From NCBI RefSeq assembly GCF_001465835.2, contig NZ_CP013661.2, positions 1,480,501-1,544,500 of the forward strand: a DNA stretch of 64,000 nt, given 5' to 3'. Within the stretch, counting starts at the first letter, position 1; each line of letters begins with the position of its first letter. Positions 50,931 to 58,456 of the stretch are shown one piece after another. The position numbers and the translations under genes were made by a program. The notes under the pieces are model-generated. The model searched no databases and was not told the origin of the DNA. It worked only from the letters and a program-made list of their open reading frames with translations. This stretch comes from Planococcus kocurii (lineage in GTDB: Bacteria > Bacillota > Bacilli > Bacillales_A > Planococcaceae).

Positions 50931-52094
50931 CTATTCCTTTTCAACGAAAGTTTCTTCTTTATACTCAATCTCAATGCCTAATTGGCTCAATTCAGTTAAA
51001 AAAGGATGGAATCGTTCCTGAACGATTAAACCTTCGATTGGAATAACGCCTGTCTCTGTTATTTTTTTAGTGGTAATCCATTGTGAAATGAGTAACGCTG
51101 GAATAGCAGTCGTTTTAGCCATCGATGTTATTTTCCGTTCGTGGTCGTATAAATCAATCATTTCCCACGTATGTTTTGTTGAAACCCCGTGCTTGATGCC
51201 GCTTACTTCTACTCTTAAAACAGTAATATCTTCAATTGAATGGCCTGACATTTTTGGTATCAAAACTTTCTGAGCGAATAATTTTGGACTGATGACTGTA
51301 TCTTCAATAGCAACCGGCGTTTCATCCAGAAATCCGAGTTCACTTAATACCCTCATTTTGTCCCAATGCCCAGGGTACCGAACAGTTCGCTCTACTAGGT
51401 TTTCTACTTTCCCCTGAAGCATAAAGGCCGTACTGTGGGCGTCGGTAATGACTGTTTCACATAAACCCACTGGCTCAGAAAAAGTCATTTCTACCAAGTC
51501 GGATAGCGGAGCCAATTCCATAATTTTTCCGTTTCGAATGATCGTTGCTGGTTTTGTATAAAGTCCAAGTAGACTTTCTAAACGGTAGACGACCTGATAC
51601 CCTAAAGGCGGATCCGGATATCTCGGAATTCCGCCACAGGCTAGCATTGCTTCTTGTGCTTCGTCCAATAGTTCAATTCCTTGTGCCGCCAAGAAATTGG
51701 TGATGCCGGGTGCGACTCCGCAACCTGGGACGATTAAAACCCCTGCTTGCTGTGCTTGTTCATGCAATGCCAATTTTTCTGGAAAATGAGATCCCACCAA
51801 ATCAACTAAATGACATTTTGAAGAAATGGCTGCCTTTATTGCGGGCAAGCTTAACGAGTGAGGAAGGCAGCCAATCGCTAGGTCAGCACCTTTTAGCACT
51901 TCAGCAATATCGGCTTCTGTTGCTAATGCGGCTACTTTACCAATTACTTGCGGATCGTTAGCGATAGCTAGACATTTGTCGATGCTTGCTTGGTTAATAT
52001 CAACAGCTGTGATGGTTTTTACACCAGCATACTTAGCCAATTCTGTTACTACTGTTGTGCCAATCATGCCTGTCCCTAAAACGAAGATATGCAT
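50931..52094 (-). CDS. Saccharopine dehydrogenase-family protein, likely L-lysine 6-dehydrogenase
   Basis: This 387-residue NAD-dependent oxidoreductase has the Rossmann motif GTGMIGTT near residues 7-14. GCGVAPGITNFLA, GGIPRYPDPPLGYQVVYRLE and TVRYPGHWDKMRVL are close to what I recall of Geobacillus L-lysine 6-dehydrogenase (about 385 residues), which oxidatively deaminates the epsilon-amino group of lysine. It is too short for bifunctional LKR/SDH. It lies inside an amino-acid ABC operon, suggesting that the imported amino acid is the substrate. The start at 52094 follows AGGGGTGGAG. Ornithine or another diamine is an alternative. Confidence 0.75.
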   Translation of the reverse strand: MHIFVLGTGMIGTTVVTELAKYAGVKTITAVDINQASIDKCLAIANDPQVIGKVAALATEADIAEVLKGADLAIGCLPHSLSLPAIKAAISSKCHLVDLVGSHFPEKLALHEQAQQAGVLIVPGCGVAPGITNFLAAQGIELLDEAQEAMLACGGIPRYPDPPLGYQVVYRLESLLGLYTKPATIIRNGKIMELAPLSDLVEMTFSEPVGLCETVITDAHSTAFMLQGKVENLVERTVRYPGHWDKMRVLSELGFLDETPVAIEDTVISPKLFAQKVLIPKMSGHSIEDITVLRVEVSGIKHGVSTKHTWEMIDLYDHERKITSMAKTTAIPALLISQWITTKKITETGVIPIEGLIVQERFHPFLTELSQLGIEIEYKEETFVEKE

Positions 52095-52177
52095 TTCTCC
52101 ACCCCTCACTTATGGCGCTTATACAAAAAACATCAAAATTTGTGACAAAGAAATTGTTCCAGACAATCAATGAACGT

Positions 52178-53008
52178 TTAGTTTTCTAACGGTTCTGTTC
52201 CAAACCATTTTTTATAAATTTCATCGTATGTCCCATCTTCTTTCATTTCACTTAAAGCGGCATTGGCTTTTTCGATAAAGTCTTCGTTGCCTTTGTTAAC
52301 GGCCATGCCAATTTCGTCTTTGTTTAAAATATCGCTTGAAATTTTAATCGGAAGATTTTGTTCTTTAATGTTGTAGCTAATCAGTAATTGATCATTGATG
52401 ATGACATCTAGACGCTTATTCGTTAAATCTTGAATGTAATCGCCTACAGCTTTGTACAATTTCACGTCAGCGCCTTCTACACTATTCGCCACGTCTTCAA
52501 AAGTTGTTCCACCACCAACGCCTACTTTTTTTCCTTTGATGTCTTCAAGCTTTGTAATATCGTTTGTGTCTTCACGTGTAATTAGCACTGATCCTGAAAT
52601 TACATACGGGTCGGTAAAGTCGACACTCTTTTTCCGCTCTTCTGTCACCGTCATTTGGCTAATGATGATATCGAATTTATCCGCTTTTAGTCCACCGATC
52701 AAACCGTCCCATTTGGTTGCGATAAAGTTAGCTTTTACACCGAGACGTTCTGCAATCTCATTAGAAATATCAACGTCAAATCCTTGGAATTCATCTTTAT
52801 CATCGATGAAATTAAAAGGTGGATACGTACCTTCAAATGCTACATTTAATTCTTTAGATTCTTCCATTCGTTCCAGCACTCCGCCAGATTTTCCTTCTGT
52901 TCCACCTTCAGAAGCAGGTTTTGATGTGTCTTCAGCCCCACATGCTGCTAAAAAGCCAAAAATAAATAAGAAAATAATAGCACTGATCGTCGTTTTTTTC
53001 ATTTTCAT
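52178..53008 (-). CDS. Polar amino-acid ABC transporter substrate-binding lipoprotein
   Basis: This 276-residue family 3 binding protein has lipobox FLAAC with Cys23 and mature motifs EGTYPPFNFIDDKDEFQGFD, FDIIISQMTVTEERKK and DFTDPYVISG. The ligand is not fixed by sequence; the downstream lysine-dehydrogenase-like gene points to lysine or a basic amino acid. First gene of the operon, with a predicted promoter about 145 bases upstream and a leader of about 138 bases. Confidence 0.88.
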   Translation of the reverse strand: MKMKKTTISAIIFLFIFGFLAACGAEDTSKPASEGGTEGKSGGVLERMEESKELNVAFEGTYPPFNFIDDKDEFQGFDVDISNEIAERLGVKANFIATKWDGLIGGLKADKFDIIISQMTVTEERKKSVDFTDPYVISGSVLITREDTNDITKLEDIKGKKVGVGGGTTFEDVANSVEGADVKLYKAVGDYIQDLTNKRLDVIINDQLLISYNIKEQNLPIKISSDILNKDEIGMAVNKGNEDFIEKANAALSEMKEDGTYDEIYKKWFGTEPLEN

Positions 53009-53153
53009 TCCTCCATCTTCAAATTGGCTGTCTCTGTTGATTAGTACATAAACGAGAAGATTAAAGCACGTGCGGTGACAAAACCTGTATACGCATAATT
53101 ACCCGTAACAATCGCCCTGTTTACTTCCATATTTTAGAAACGATTGTCTTCTT

Positions 53154-53182
53154 ATTATTGTCTTAATAAGGAGTAAAGTCAA
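53154..53182 (-). promoter_or_regulatory. Predicted promoter of the amino-acid ABC operon
   Basis: On the minus strand TTGACT, 17 bases and AATAAT form a good SigA promoter. The resulting leader can form an ACAATCG / CGATTGT hairpin with a long loop just after the start; no known riboswitch was recognised in it. Confidence 0.55.
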
Positions 53183-53218
53183 ACAAATTTCAGATTTTTA
53201 AGAATATTTTGCATAAAA

Positions 53219-53254
53219 TAAAAAACTTCCACAACTAAGCTGTGGAAGTTTTAA
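53219..53254 (-). terminator. Terminator
   Basis: AAAACTTCCACAG / TTGTGGAAGTTTTTT stem on the minus strand directly after the 156-residue gene. Confidence 0.88.
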
Positions 53255-53721
53255 TTTTCTTCATAATGGTCGAATGTCGTCTCATCCGGTGCCACATGTT
53301 TGATAAATAGCAAATCTTCTTCTGTTACGTCTGGAACAAAAAACTCTGTTCCCCAATGCTCAGAAGTGAAAATAAGCTGGTCCCCACTGATCAAGAATAC
53401 TGAAAACCATGCCAATCTCTTTTGGTCTATGAGGTGACGTGTCAGCAGAAATTTCATGATATCTGCTGATAGAAAGCCTGTAAAAATCGTCATACCTTGT
53501 TTTTCTTTACTTTCGAACAATCCCATTAAGTCAGAAGTGATCTCTCTTATGGCCGTCACTTCCTCATTAAAGCAATGAATTTCAAAAGTGTCGGACTTAG
53601 CTAAAAAATACTCCATCAGCAAGAGCCAGTAATCGTAATTTTCTGTAGCGGGTATACGCATAAACTCTGGGTCATCTTTAAATTCGGTCAGTTCAAATTG
53701 CAATTGCTTTTTAGGTATCAT
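53251..53721 (-). CDS. Hypothetical protein, 156 residues
   Basis: I do not recognise this protein. It is soluble and acidic, without signal peptide or membrane segments. Features include EFKDDPEFMRIPATENYDYWLLLMEY-like N-terminal helices (aromatic-rich) and a C-terminal HWGTEFFVPDVTEEDLLFI. It has the look of a small Bacillales-specific conserved protein. It follows the HAD gene on the same strand after 35 bases and may be cotranscribed. Confidence 0.62.
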   Translation of the reverse strand: MIPKKQLQFELTEFKDDPEFMRIPATENYDYWLLLMEYFLAKSDTFEIHCFNEEVTAIREITSDLMGLFESKEKQGMTIFTGFLSADIMKFLLTRHLIDQKRLAWFSVFLISGDQLIFTSEHWGTEFFVPDVTEEDLLFIKHVAPDETTFDHYEEN

Positions 53722-53756
53722 GTTTGTGCCACCTCCCGCGTTCTCTCTTCGGTCTA

Positions 53757-54428
53757 TTAGTTCTCTGTATTTAAGCGCCTAACCACTTCGCTGATTTCCT
53801 GTAAATGATCAATTTCTCCATCTGCCTCCAAGCAGCTCCAATGCTGACTTTTTTTCCAGATCGTTTTCATGCCTATTGCTTTTGCAGCCTGTATATCATT
53901 TTTTGGATGATCTCCAATATAGACAGCTTCGTTCGGAGAAACACCGAAACGTGCCAGCGCTTTATGGAAAATAGCCGGATTGGGTTTGGCCATTCCCTCC
54001 CATTCAGAAATCAAAAGTTCTTCAAAATACTCGCTAATTTTTAGTGACAGAATATTATCTAACTGAAACTGTCCCCTGCCGTTGGTGATCATCCCTAAAC
54101 GTAGCGACTGCTTCGCTAAGTTCTTAAGCACCACAGTCAAATTCGGAAACGGTACGCAATGCTTGTTAAAATTGGTTACATAGTCTTCTAATAAGGTTTG
54201 CCAAGTTATCCCTTCAATCTCTAACTCTTCAATTAATTGTTGATAAACACGGTCTTTCCAAACGTATCCTTTGGCATCTAATTCGATAAAGCGATTACTA
54301 AAAAGAGCCTTAGGTACATGCTTTACGTGTTCATCTAACCGGTTGTATTGTTCATCTACAAACGCTAACAGCGAACTATCCCGGTCCAATAATGTGCCAT
54401 CCAAATCAAAAATAACCACTTTGATCAT
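53757..54428 (-). CDS. HAD family hydrolase
   Basis: This 223-residue HAD phosphatase has a helical cap. Motif I is FDLDGTLLDRD (Asp8, Asp10), motif II MITNGRG, motif III Lys in WEGMAKPNPAIFHKAL, and motif IV YIGDHPKNDI. It resembles phosphoglycolate phosphatase-like/YsaA-type enzymes of broad specificity. It starts in a 4-base overlap with the upstream gene, so the two are coupled. Confidence 0.85.
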   Translation of the reverse strand: MIKVVIFDLDGTLLDRDSSLLAFVDEQYNRLDEHVKHVPKALFSNRFIELDAKGYVWKDRVYQQLIEELEIEGITWQTLLEDYVTNFNKHCVPFPNLTVVLKNLAKQSLRLGMITNGRGQFQLDNILSLKISEYFEELLISEWEGMAKPNPAIFHKALARFGVSPNEAVYIGDHPKNDIQAAKAIGMKTIWKKSQHWSCLEADGEIDHLQEISEVVRRLNTEN

Positions 54429-55222
54429 TCGACTTCTCCTGTCTCGCTACTTTCTAGATTCAGCTTCTCATAAAACCCTAAAGATGCTAATAAAAATGCT
54501 TTATCATACTTTGTTTTCTCATGAATTCTATCTACCCAATCCTCCAGATTTTCTAACGGCTCATCGTGATAAAGTCCCGTGTTTGTACTCAAAAAACTGT
54601 TCCAGTTATCAAACTCCCAGTGGCGCGTCTCTCCTTTTTCATACAGCCGAACTTCGACCAGCGGCTCAGGAGAGATATGATGTTGAGAATACTCAGCTGC
54701 CGCTAAAAACTGGAGACGTTCCACTGGCTTTACCTTGTAGAGTTGACGGGATTGTTTGCCATTGGGTCGGTAATAGACCATCTCAACCTCTTGACCAACC
54801 GACTTTACTTGCACTTCTGCTCCTGGAAAATACCCAGACAATTGACTGCTTGTAAAATTCTGACTGTCTCCATCTATTAAGATGGGCTGGATCCACTGAT
54901 CACCCAAATCACATAGAAATCTGCGCCCATCCCTGTCTTCAGCTATGATAGCTGCGTGAGCATCTACTGTTCCTAGCTTACTGCCTATTGGATAAGCGTT
55001 AACCCGTGCGTCATCAAAAGCTGCTAACAGCCAAATTGCCAAGTCAAAACAATTCCCTGTGATACCGTATTGGTCATGGTGCTGTTTCATGAGCTCGACA
55101 TCGCGTTGCTTTTGGTCGCCTGATCGCTGATAATACCAAGCTTTTGTCAAAGTCTCCATGGGAAATCCATCAAACTGCTGCCAAACTGAAAGAATCTCTG
55201 CGGGCGCTTTTATTTGCTTCAC
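54425..55222 (-). CDS. Arylamine N-acetyltransferase/transglutaminase-like protein
   Basis: This 265-residue soluble protein has a Cys-His-Asp arrangement: GITGNCFDLAIWLL (Cys near residue 58), VDAHAAIIAEDRDG (His near 89) and FLCDLGDQW (Asp near 104). Such a triad at this spacing recalls arylamine N-acetyltransferase and transglutaminase-like folds. The remaining C-terminal half is not recognised. It is coupled to the HAD gene. Function unknown; a small-molecule acyltransferase or amidase is possible. Confidence 0.6.
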   Translation of the reverse strand: MKQIKAPAEILSVWQQFDGFPMETLTKAWYYQRSGDQKQRDVELMKQHHDQYGITGNCFDLAIWLLAAFDDARVNAYPIGSKLGTVDAHAAIIAEDRDGRRFLCDLGDQWIQPILIDGDSQNFTSSQLSGYFPGAEVQVKSVGQEVEMVYYRPNGKQSRQLYKVKPVERLQFLAAAEYSQHHISPEPLVEVRLYEKGETRHWEFDNWNSFLSTNTGLYHDEPLENLEDWVDRIHEKTKYDKAFLLASLGFYEKLNLESSETGEVE

Positions 55223-55454
55223 CTTCTTTTTCTTTTTTGTATGCTATTACTTCTCTATATTCTGTAGAAATTCCTGCTGTTAGAAGAACTAAGCTATTTC
55301 GAACTCGGTGTACAAGTTTTCATATCCAGTCTATTGACGTCAGCGATTCAGATTCAAGGGCTCTTTTGATCTTTGCTTTCACTTACAAAATGATCTTTTA
55401 TTTTAGCTCCAAACTAGCTGATGGCATTGAACATCTAACTGTTCTTCAGTAGGC
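55223..55454. other. Intergenic stretch without recognised gene
   Basis: The 302-base gap 55223-55524 separates two minus-strand units. A T-rich segment (55223-55260) lies just upstream of the acyltransferase-like gene. No believable ORF, riboswitch or repeat was found before the terminator hairpin at 55455. Confidence 0.5.
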
Positions 55455-55509
55455 AAAAGGGGCTATCCCAAAAAGTCATTGCTCATGACCTTTTGGGATA
55501 GCCCCTTTT
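55455..55509 (-). terminator. Repeat-type terminator ending the flagellar operon
   Basis: AAAAGGGGCTATCCCAAAA pairs with TTTTGGGATAGCCCCTTTT, a nearly perfect long stem. It shares the ATGACCTTTTGGGAYAGCC core with hairpins at 11830, 14525 and 35464. It lies right after the PilZ gene. Confidence 0.88.
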
Positions 55510-55524
55510 CATCAAGTACTAGAG

Positions 55525-55875
55525 TTAATCCGTCAGAAAACTTTTTCGGTTGCGGATTTGGTAATGGTTTAGTTGCTTGAATAACTCTGAGGAAGTTCCT
55601 TGATCCACAGAAAATTCAACCCCGCATTCTACCACGTCGATACCTGTCGCTTTTCGAACAACAGTCCCTTCTATTAAGAAAGCGCTATCTACTAGTTCAA
55701 AACTACAGCGTACGCTTTCTCCCAAAGGAATATTAAGTACAGAAGAAAACACTAAACCTCCGGCACTAACATCATAAATTTCGACCGGTAAAAAATTACC
55801 TCCGTAAACTGAAACCTTGCCATTCAAAGCCTGGTTGAAAATAACTCGAAAAAATTCGCGACGATTTTCCGACAT
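55525..55875 (-). CDS. PilZ domain protein
   Basis: This 116-residue single-domain PilZ protein has the c-di-GMP-binding motifs RREFFR (RxxxR) near residues 5-10 and DVSAGG (DxSxxG) near 38-43. Both motifs are intact, so c-di-GMP binding is expected. It is at the distal end of the flagellar operon, which suggests control of motility, as for YpfA/DgrA in B. subtilis. I start at the ATG at 55875 with GGGGAG before it. The preceding GTG overlaps yaaR. Confidence 0.85.
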   Translation of the reverse strand: MSENRREFFRVIFNQALNGKVSVYGGNFLPVEIYDVSAGGLVFSSVLNIPLGESVRCSFELVDSAFLIEGTVVRKATGIDVVECGVEFSVDQGTSSELFKQLNHYQIRNRKSFLTD

Positions 55876-55895
55876 TTCACTCTCCCCATCCTCGG

Positions 55896-56333
55896 TCACA
55901 TATACAAATTTACAAGCAGACCTTTGATTTCTCCTACTAGATCTAAAGTACCGATTCCTTCTTCTTCATTATTCAATACTTCGTCTTGAATTTCAATTAG
56001 TTTTTTATCGATTATTTTGATAATTCGTTGGGGTTTTAAGTTACCGCCTGATGTAAGACTTTGCTCATCTGATAAATGTAAACCATAACTCACAGATTCT
56101 GAGACAAATTGCTTAACAGCTTGCTTATAATTCACTAAATTTTCAAGTGTACGTTGATTGGCTAATTTTTGACCTTGCGTATCCACATTATTCATCAACT
56201 GATTTAACGAATCATTTTGCAGCTTTGACTGAGATTTTCTCATGGCATTTGAGAAAAGTTCGTTCGGCTTGTTACCATTCGTTTGTTTCAACAGCCGGTC
56301 GTTTTGAATCGTACTCTGACTATCAATACGCAT
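55896..56333 (-). CDS. yaaR: YaaR-like DUF327 protein
   Basis: This 145-residue helical protein of the DUF327/YaaR family has an N-terminal low-complexity part and LVNYKQAVKQFVSESVSYGLHL, with a C-terminal DLVGEIKGLLVNLYM. B. subtilis YaaR has no known role. Its position immediately after swrB in a flagellar operon suggests a link to motility, but that is inference. It starts one base after the swrB stop region. Confidence 0.75.
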   Translation of the reverse strand: MRIDSQSTIQNDRLLKQTNGNKPNELFSNAMRKSQSKLQNDSLNQLMNNVDTQGQKLANQRTLENLVNYKQAVKQFVSESVSYGLHLSDEQSLTSGGNLKPQRIIKIIDKKLIEIQDEVLNNEEEGIGTLDLVGEIKGLLVNLYM

Positions 56334-56756
56334 TTACAGCACCTCTTCTTCTTTTAAATTACTGTACTGCTTATTGTTCATATTAAGGACAAGCTCTACT
56401 TCGCCAAAGTCGGCGTGAAGCACTTTAGCAATTTGTCTCGAAGAAAACCCTTGTCTAGACAGCTGAATGATTTTCTCTGTTTCTACAGTAGACTTTTCGG
56501 GACTGTCGATTTGTTCAATCTTGGTTTGTTCTAATCGTTCAACGCGTTCGACGAGTTGGGTTTCGCTGTTCTTTATGTAAGTAGTTAATTTATTGTAAAG
56601 TTCATTGTTTTCTTCTTCAAGTTGGGCCACAAACTGGGCCATCTTTTCATGAATTTCAGGTGAGCTGTTATTTATGTGCTGTTTTTTTACTATCAGCATC
56701 AGCCGTATATTCATTAGCACTAGCCCCGTACTAACTGCTATCAATAGCCATTCCAT
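56334..56756 (-). CDS. swrB: SwrB-like protein (YlxL family)
   Basis: This protein of about 140 residues has one N-terminal membrane anchor (WLLIAVSTGLVLMNIRLMLIV), a coiled coil (about 35-85) and a C-terminal helix-turn-helix-like part (EKIIQLSRQGFSSRQIAKVLH). This is the layout of SwrB, which in B. subtilis promotes the switch of the flagellar type III export apparatus and swarming. It lies directly after sigD, as swrB does in Bacillus. The ATG at 56756 has AAGGTG at about 8 bases. Confidence 0.75.
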   Translation of the reverse strand: MEWLLIAVSTGLVLMNIRLMLIVKKQHINNSSPEIHEKMAQFVAQLEEENNELYNKLTTYIKNSETQLVERVERLEQTKIEQIDSPEKSTVETEKIIQLSRQGFSSRQIAKVLHADFGEVELVLNMNNKQYSNLKEEEVL

Positions 56757-56792
56757 CCCCATCACCTTAGCCTTCTGTTTGGTAGTTTCACT

Positions 56793-57551
56793 TCAATAAT
56801 GATCGTGTACAGATAAAATCGAAGCATGCAGTCGAAGCATAGCTTTTGAGTGAAGCTGTGAAACTCTTGATACACTAACGCCGAGAATTTCGGCAATTTC
56901 GGTTAATTTCATTTCTTCAAAATAGCATAATGACACCGTAATTTTTTCTTTTTCAGGCAACCGTTCAATGGCACGAACTAGCGATTCTTTCATCATTCGA
57001 TCTGATAAATGGCGTTCTGGCGAGCCTACGTGATGGTTTTTCACTGTTCGTCGTTCTTCAAAGTGTTCGTCATCCATTGAAATCATTGTTGATAGCGCTG
57101 CTTCTGAAACTGTCTTATTAAGCTCAGCTTTCGTAATACCCAAATACAAACTAACTTCCTCGTCAGACACAGAAGCGCTATTTTGCTGCTCTAATAAAAG
57201 ATAGGCTTTTTCAATTTTCTTTACTTTTTCTCTAACGGATCGCGGCAACCAATCACTATGTCGCAACCCGTCAATAATCGCGCCTTTGATGCGCCAGGAA
57301 GCATAGGTTTCAAATTTCAAATCTCTTTCGATATCGAATTTACTTAAGGCATCGAGTAATCCTTCATAGGCATAGCTGCGGACATCATCTTTTTCCACAG
57401 TTTTCGGTAAACTGATCATGAACCGTTGAATCACGTAATCAACCAAAGGAAGATATTGTTCAACCAAGTATTCGCCAGCTTCTGGATCTTGGTGTTGTTG
57501 CCAATCGCTCCAGCAGGAGAGTTCTTCTTTTGATAATTTGGGATTCAGCAT
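56793..57551 (-). CDS. sigD: Flagellar/motility sigma factor SigD (FliA)
   Basis: This sigma factor of about 252 residues of the FliA/WhiG type has region 2 (RDLKFETYASWRIKGAIIDGLR), region 3 and region 4 (EKITVSLCYFEEMKLTEIAEILGVSVSRVSQLHSKA, two helices). It directs transcription of late flagellar, chemotaxis and autolysin genes. It is placed 14 bases after flhG, without the che genes that come between in B. subtilis. The ATG at 57551 is preferred over the longer ORF; the ribosome site is weak (GGTGGTG). Confidence 0.9.
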   Translation of the reverse strand: MLNPKLSKEELSCWSDWQQHQDPEAGEYLVEQYLPLVDYVIQRFMISLPKTVEKDDVRSYAYEGLLDALSKFDIERDLKFETYASWRIKGAIIDGLRHSDWLPRSVREKVKKIEKAYLLLEQQNSASVSDEEVSLYLGITKAELNKTVSEAALSTMISMDDEHFEERRTVKNHHVGSPERHLSDRMMKESLVRAIERLPEKEKITVSLCYFEEMKLTEIAEILGVSVSRVSQLHSKAMLRLHASILSVHDHY

Positions 57552-57586
57552 GATTTTCACCACCATTTCCAAGCGTCAAGCCGCTC

Positions 57587-58456
57587 TTATTTAAAAAATA
57601 TTTTCATAATAAACCCTTTCAGTCCCAGTTTATAAGGAACACGGAGATGTAGAAATTCACCCGTTAGTTGACGAATGGCCACTGCCGATTCACTATTCGG
57701 ATAAACCAGCAGTAGCGGCTGTTGCTTTTTGACAGCTTCTGGCACGTGTAAATCATTTGGGATAGAACCCAAGGCACCAATCTCTTTCCCTAAAAACTGA
57801 GCTGCTGCTTGGGTAAAGTTATCAGCTGTTTGTTGTCCTTCTTTGATACTGACGCATTGATTGACTACTAACTTCATATGAACATTTGGATCTTTGCCAT
57901 GCACCATCTTGACGACTGAATAGGCGTCAGTAATCGACGTTGGCTCAGGAGTAGTAACTAAGATGACGTCATCAGCGGCTAAGATAAAGCGAAGATTTTC
58001 GTAGGACAAACCTGCTCCCGTATCCAAGATGATGTAGTCTACTTCACCCTGTAAAGTGGCCAGTTCCTGAAAAAATTTATGCAGTTTGTGATCATCCATT
58101 CGAAACAGTTCGTTAAAACCATTGCCCCCTGAAATGAACAGCAAGCCATTTGGACCTTTTTCAATAATATCCCGAACAGCCAAATCTTTTTCAATCATGG
58201 AAGCAATGGTTTCACGTGGAATCTGATCAAGTAACACATCAATATTAGCGAATCCCATATCAACATCAAGAATCAATACCTTTTTATCCTGTTCAATAAG
58301 GCTTAAGCCAAAATTTAATGCGAAATTTGATTTTCCAACTCCGCCTTTGCCACTAGCGATTGCCAATACTCGTGTTTTTTTAACGGTTTTTTTGCTAGGC
58401 TTATCCGATTGCTTTATCAGCATTTTTTCTCTTAACTGGTTGGCTTGATCAAGCAT
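57587..58456 (-). CDS. flhG: Flagellar number regulator FlhG (YlxH, MinD-like ATPase)
   Basis: This 289-residue ParA/MinD-like ATPase has a deviant Walker A, ASGKGGVGKSNFAL, near residues 34-47, and IILDTGAGLSYE as Walker B. It works with FlhF to set the number and place of flagella and activates FlhF GTPase through an N-terminal segment (the DQANQLREKM region). It overlaps the end of flhF by 8 bases. Confidence 0.92.
   Translation of the reverse strand: MLDQANQLREKMLIKQSDKPSKKTVKKTRVLAIASGKGGVGKSNFALNFGLSLIEQDKKVLILDVDMGFANIDVLLDQIPRETIASMIEKDLAVRDIIEKGPNGLLFISGGNGFNELFRMDDHKLHKFFQELATLQGEVDYIILDTGAGLSYENLRFILAADDVILVTTPEPTSITDAYSVVKMVHGKDPNVHMKLVVNQCVSIKEGQQTADNFTQAAAQFLGKEIGALGSIPNDLHVPEAVKKQQPLLLVYPNSESAVAIRQLTGEFLHLRVPYKLGLKGFIMKIFFK

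Noticed and set aside
52452..53051. 199-codon plus-strand ORF
   Set aside because: It is antisense to the amino-acid-binding lipoprotein gene and Ser/Pro-rich, as shadows of such genes are.
53009..53147. Lysine riboswitch in the leader of the amino-acid ABC operon
   Set aside because: The characteristic conserved segments of the L-box are not found; only a weak 7-bp stem is visible.
53187..53201. CodY-like box
   Set aside because: AAATTTCAGATTTTT has about four mismatches to AATTTTCnGAAAATT, which is too weak in AT-rich DNA.
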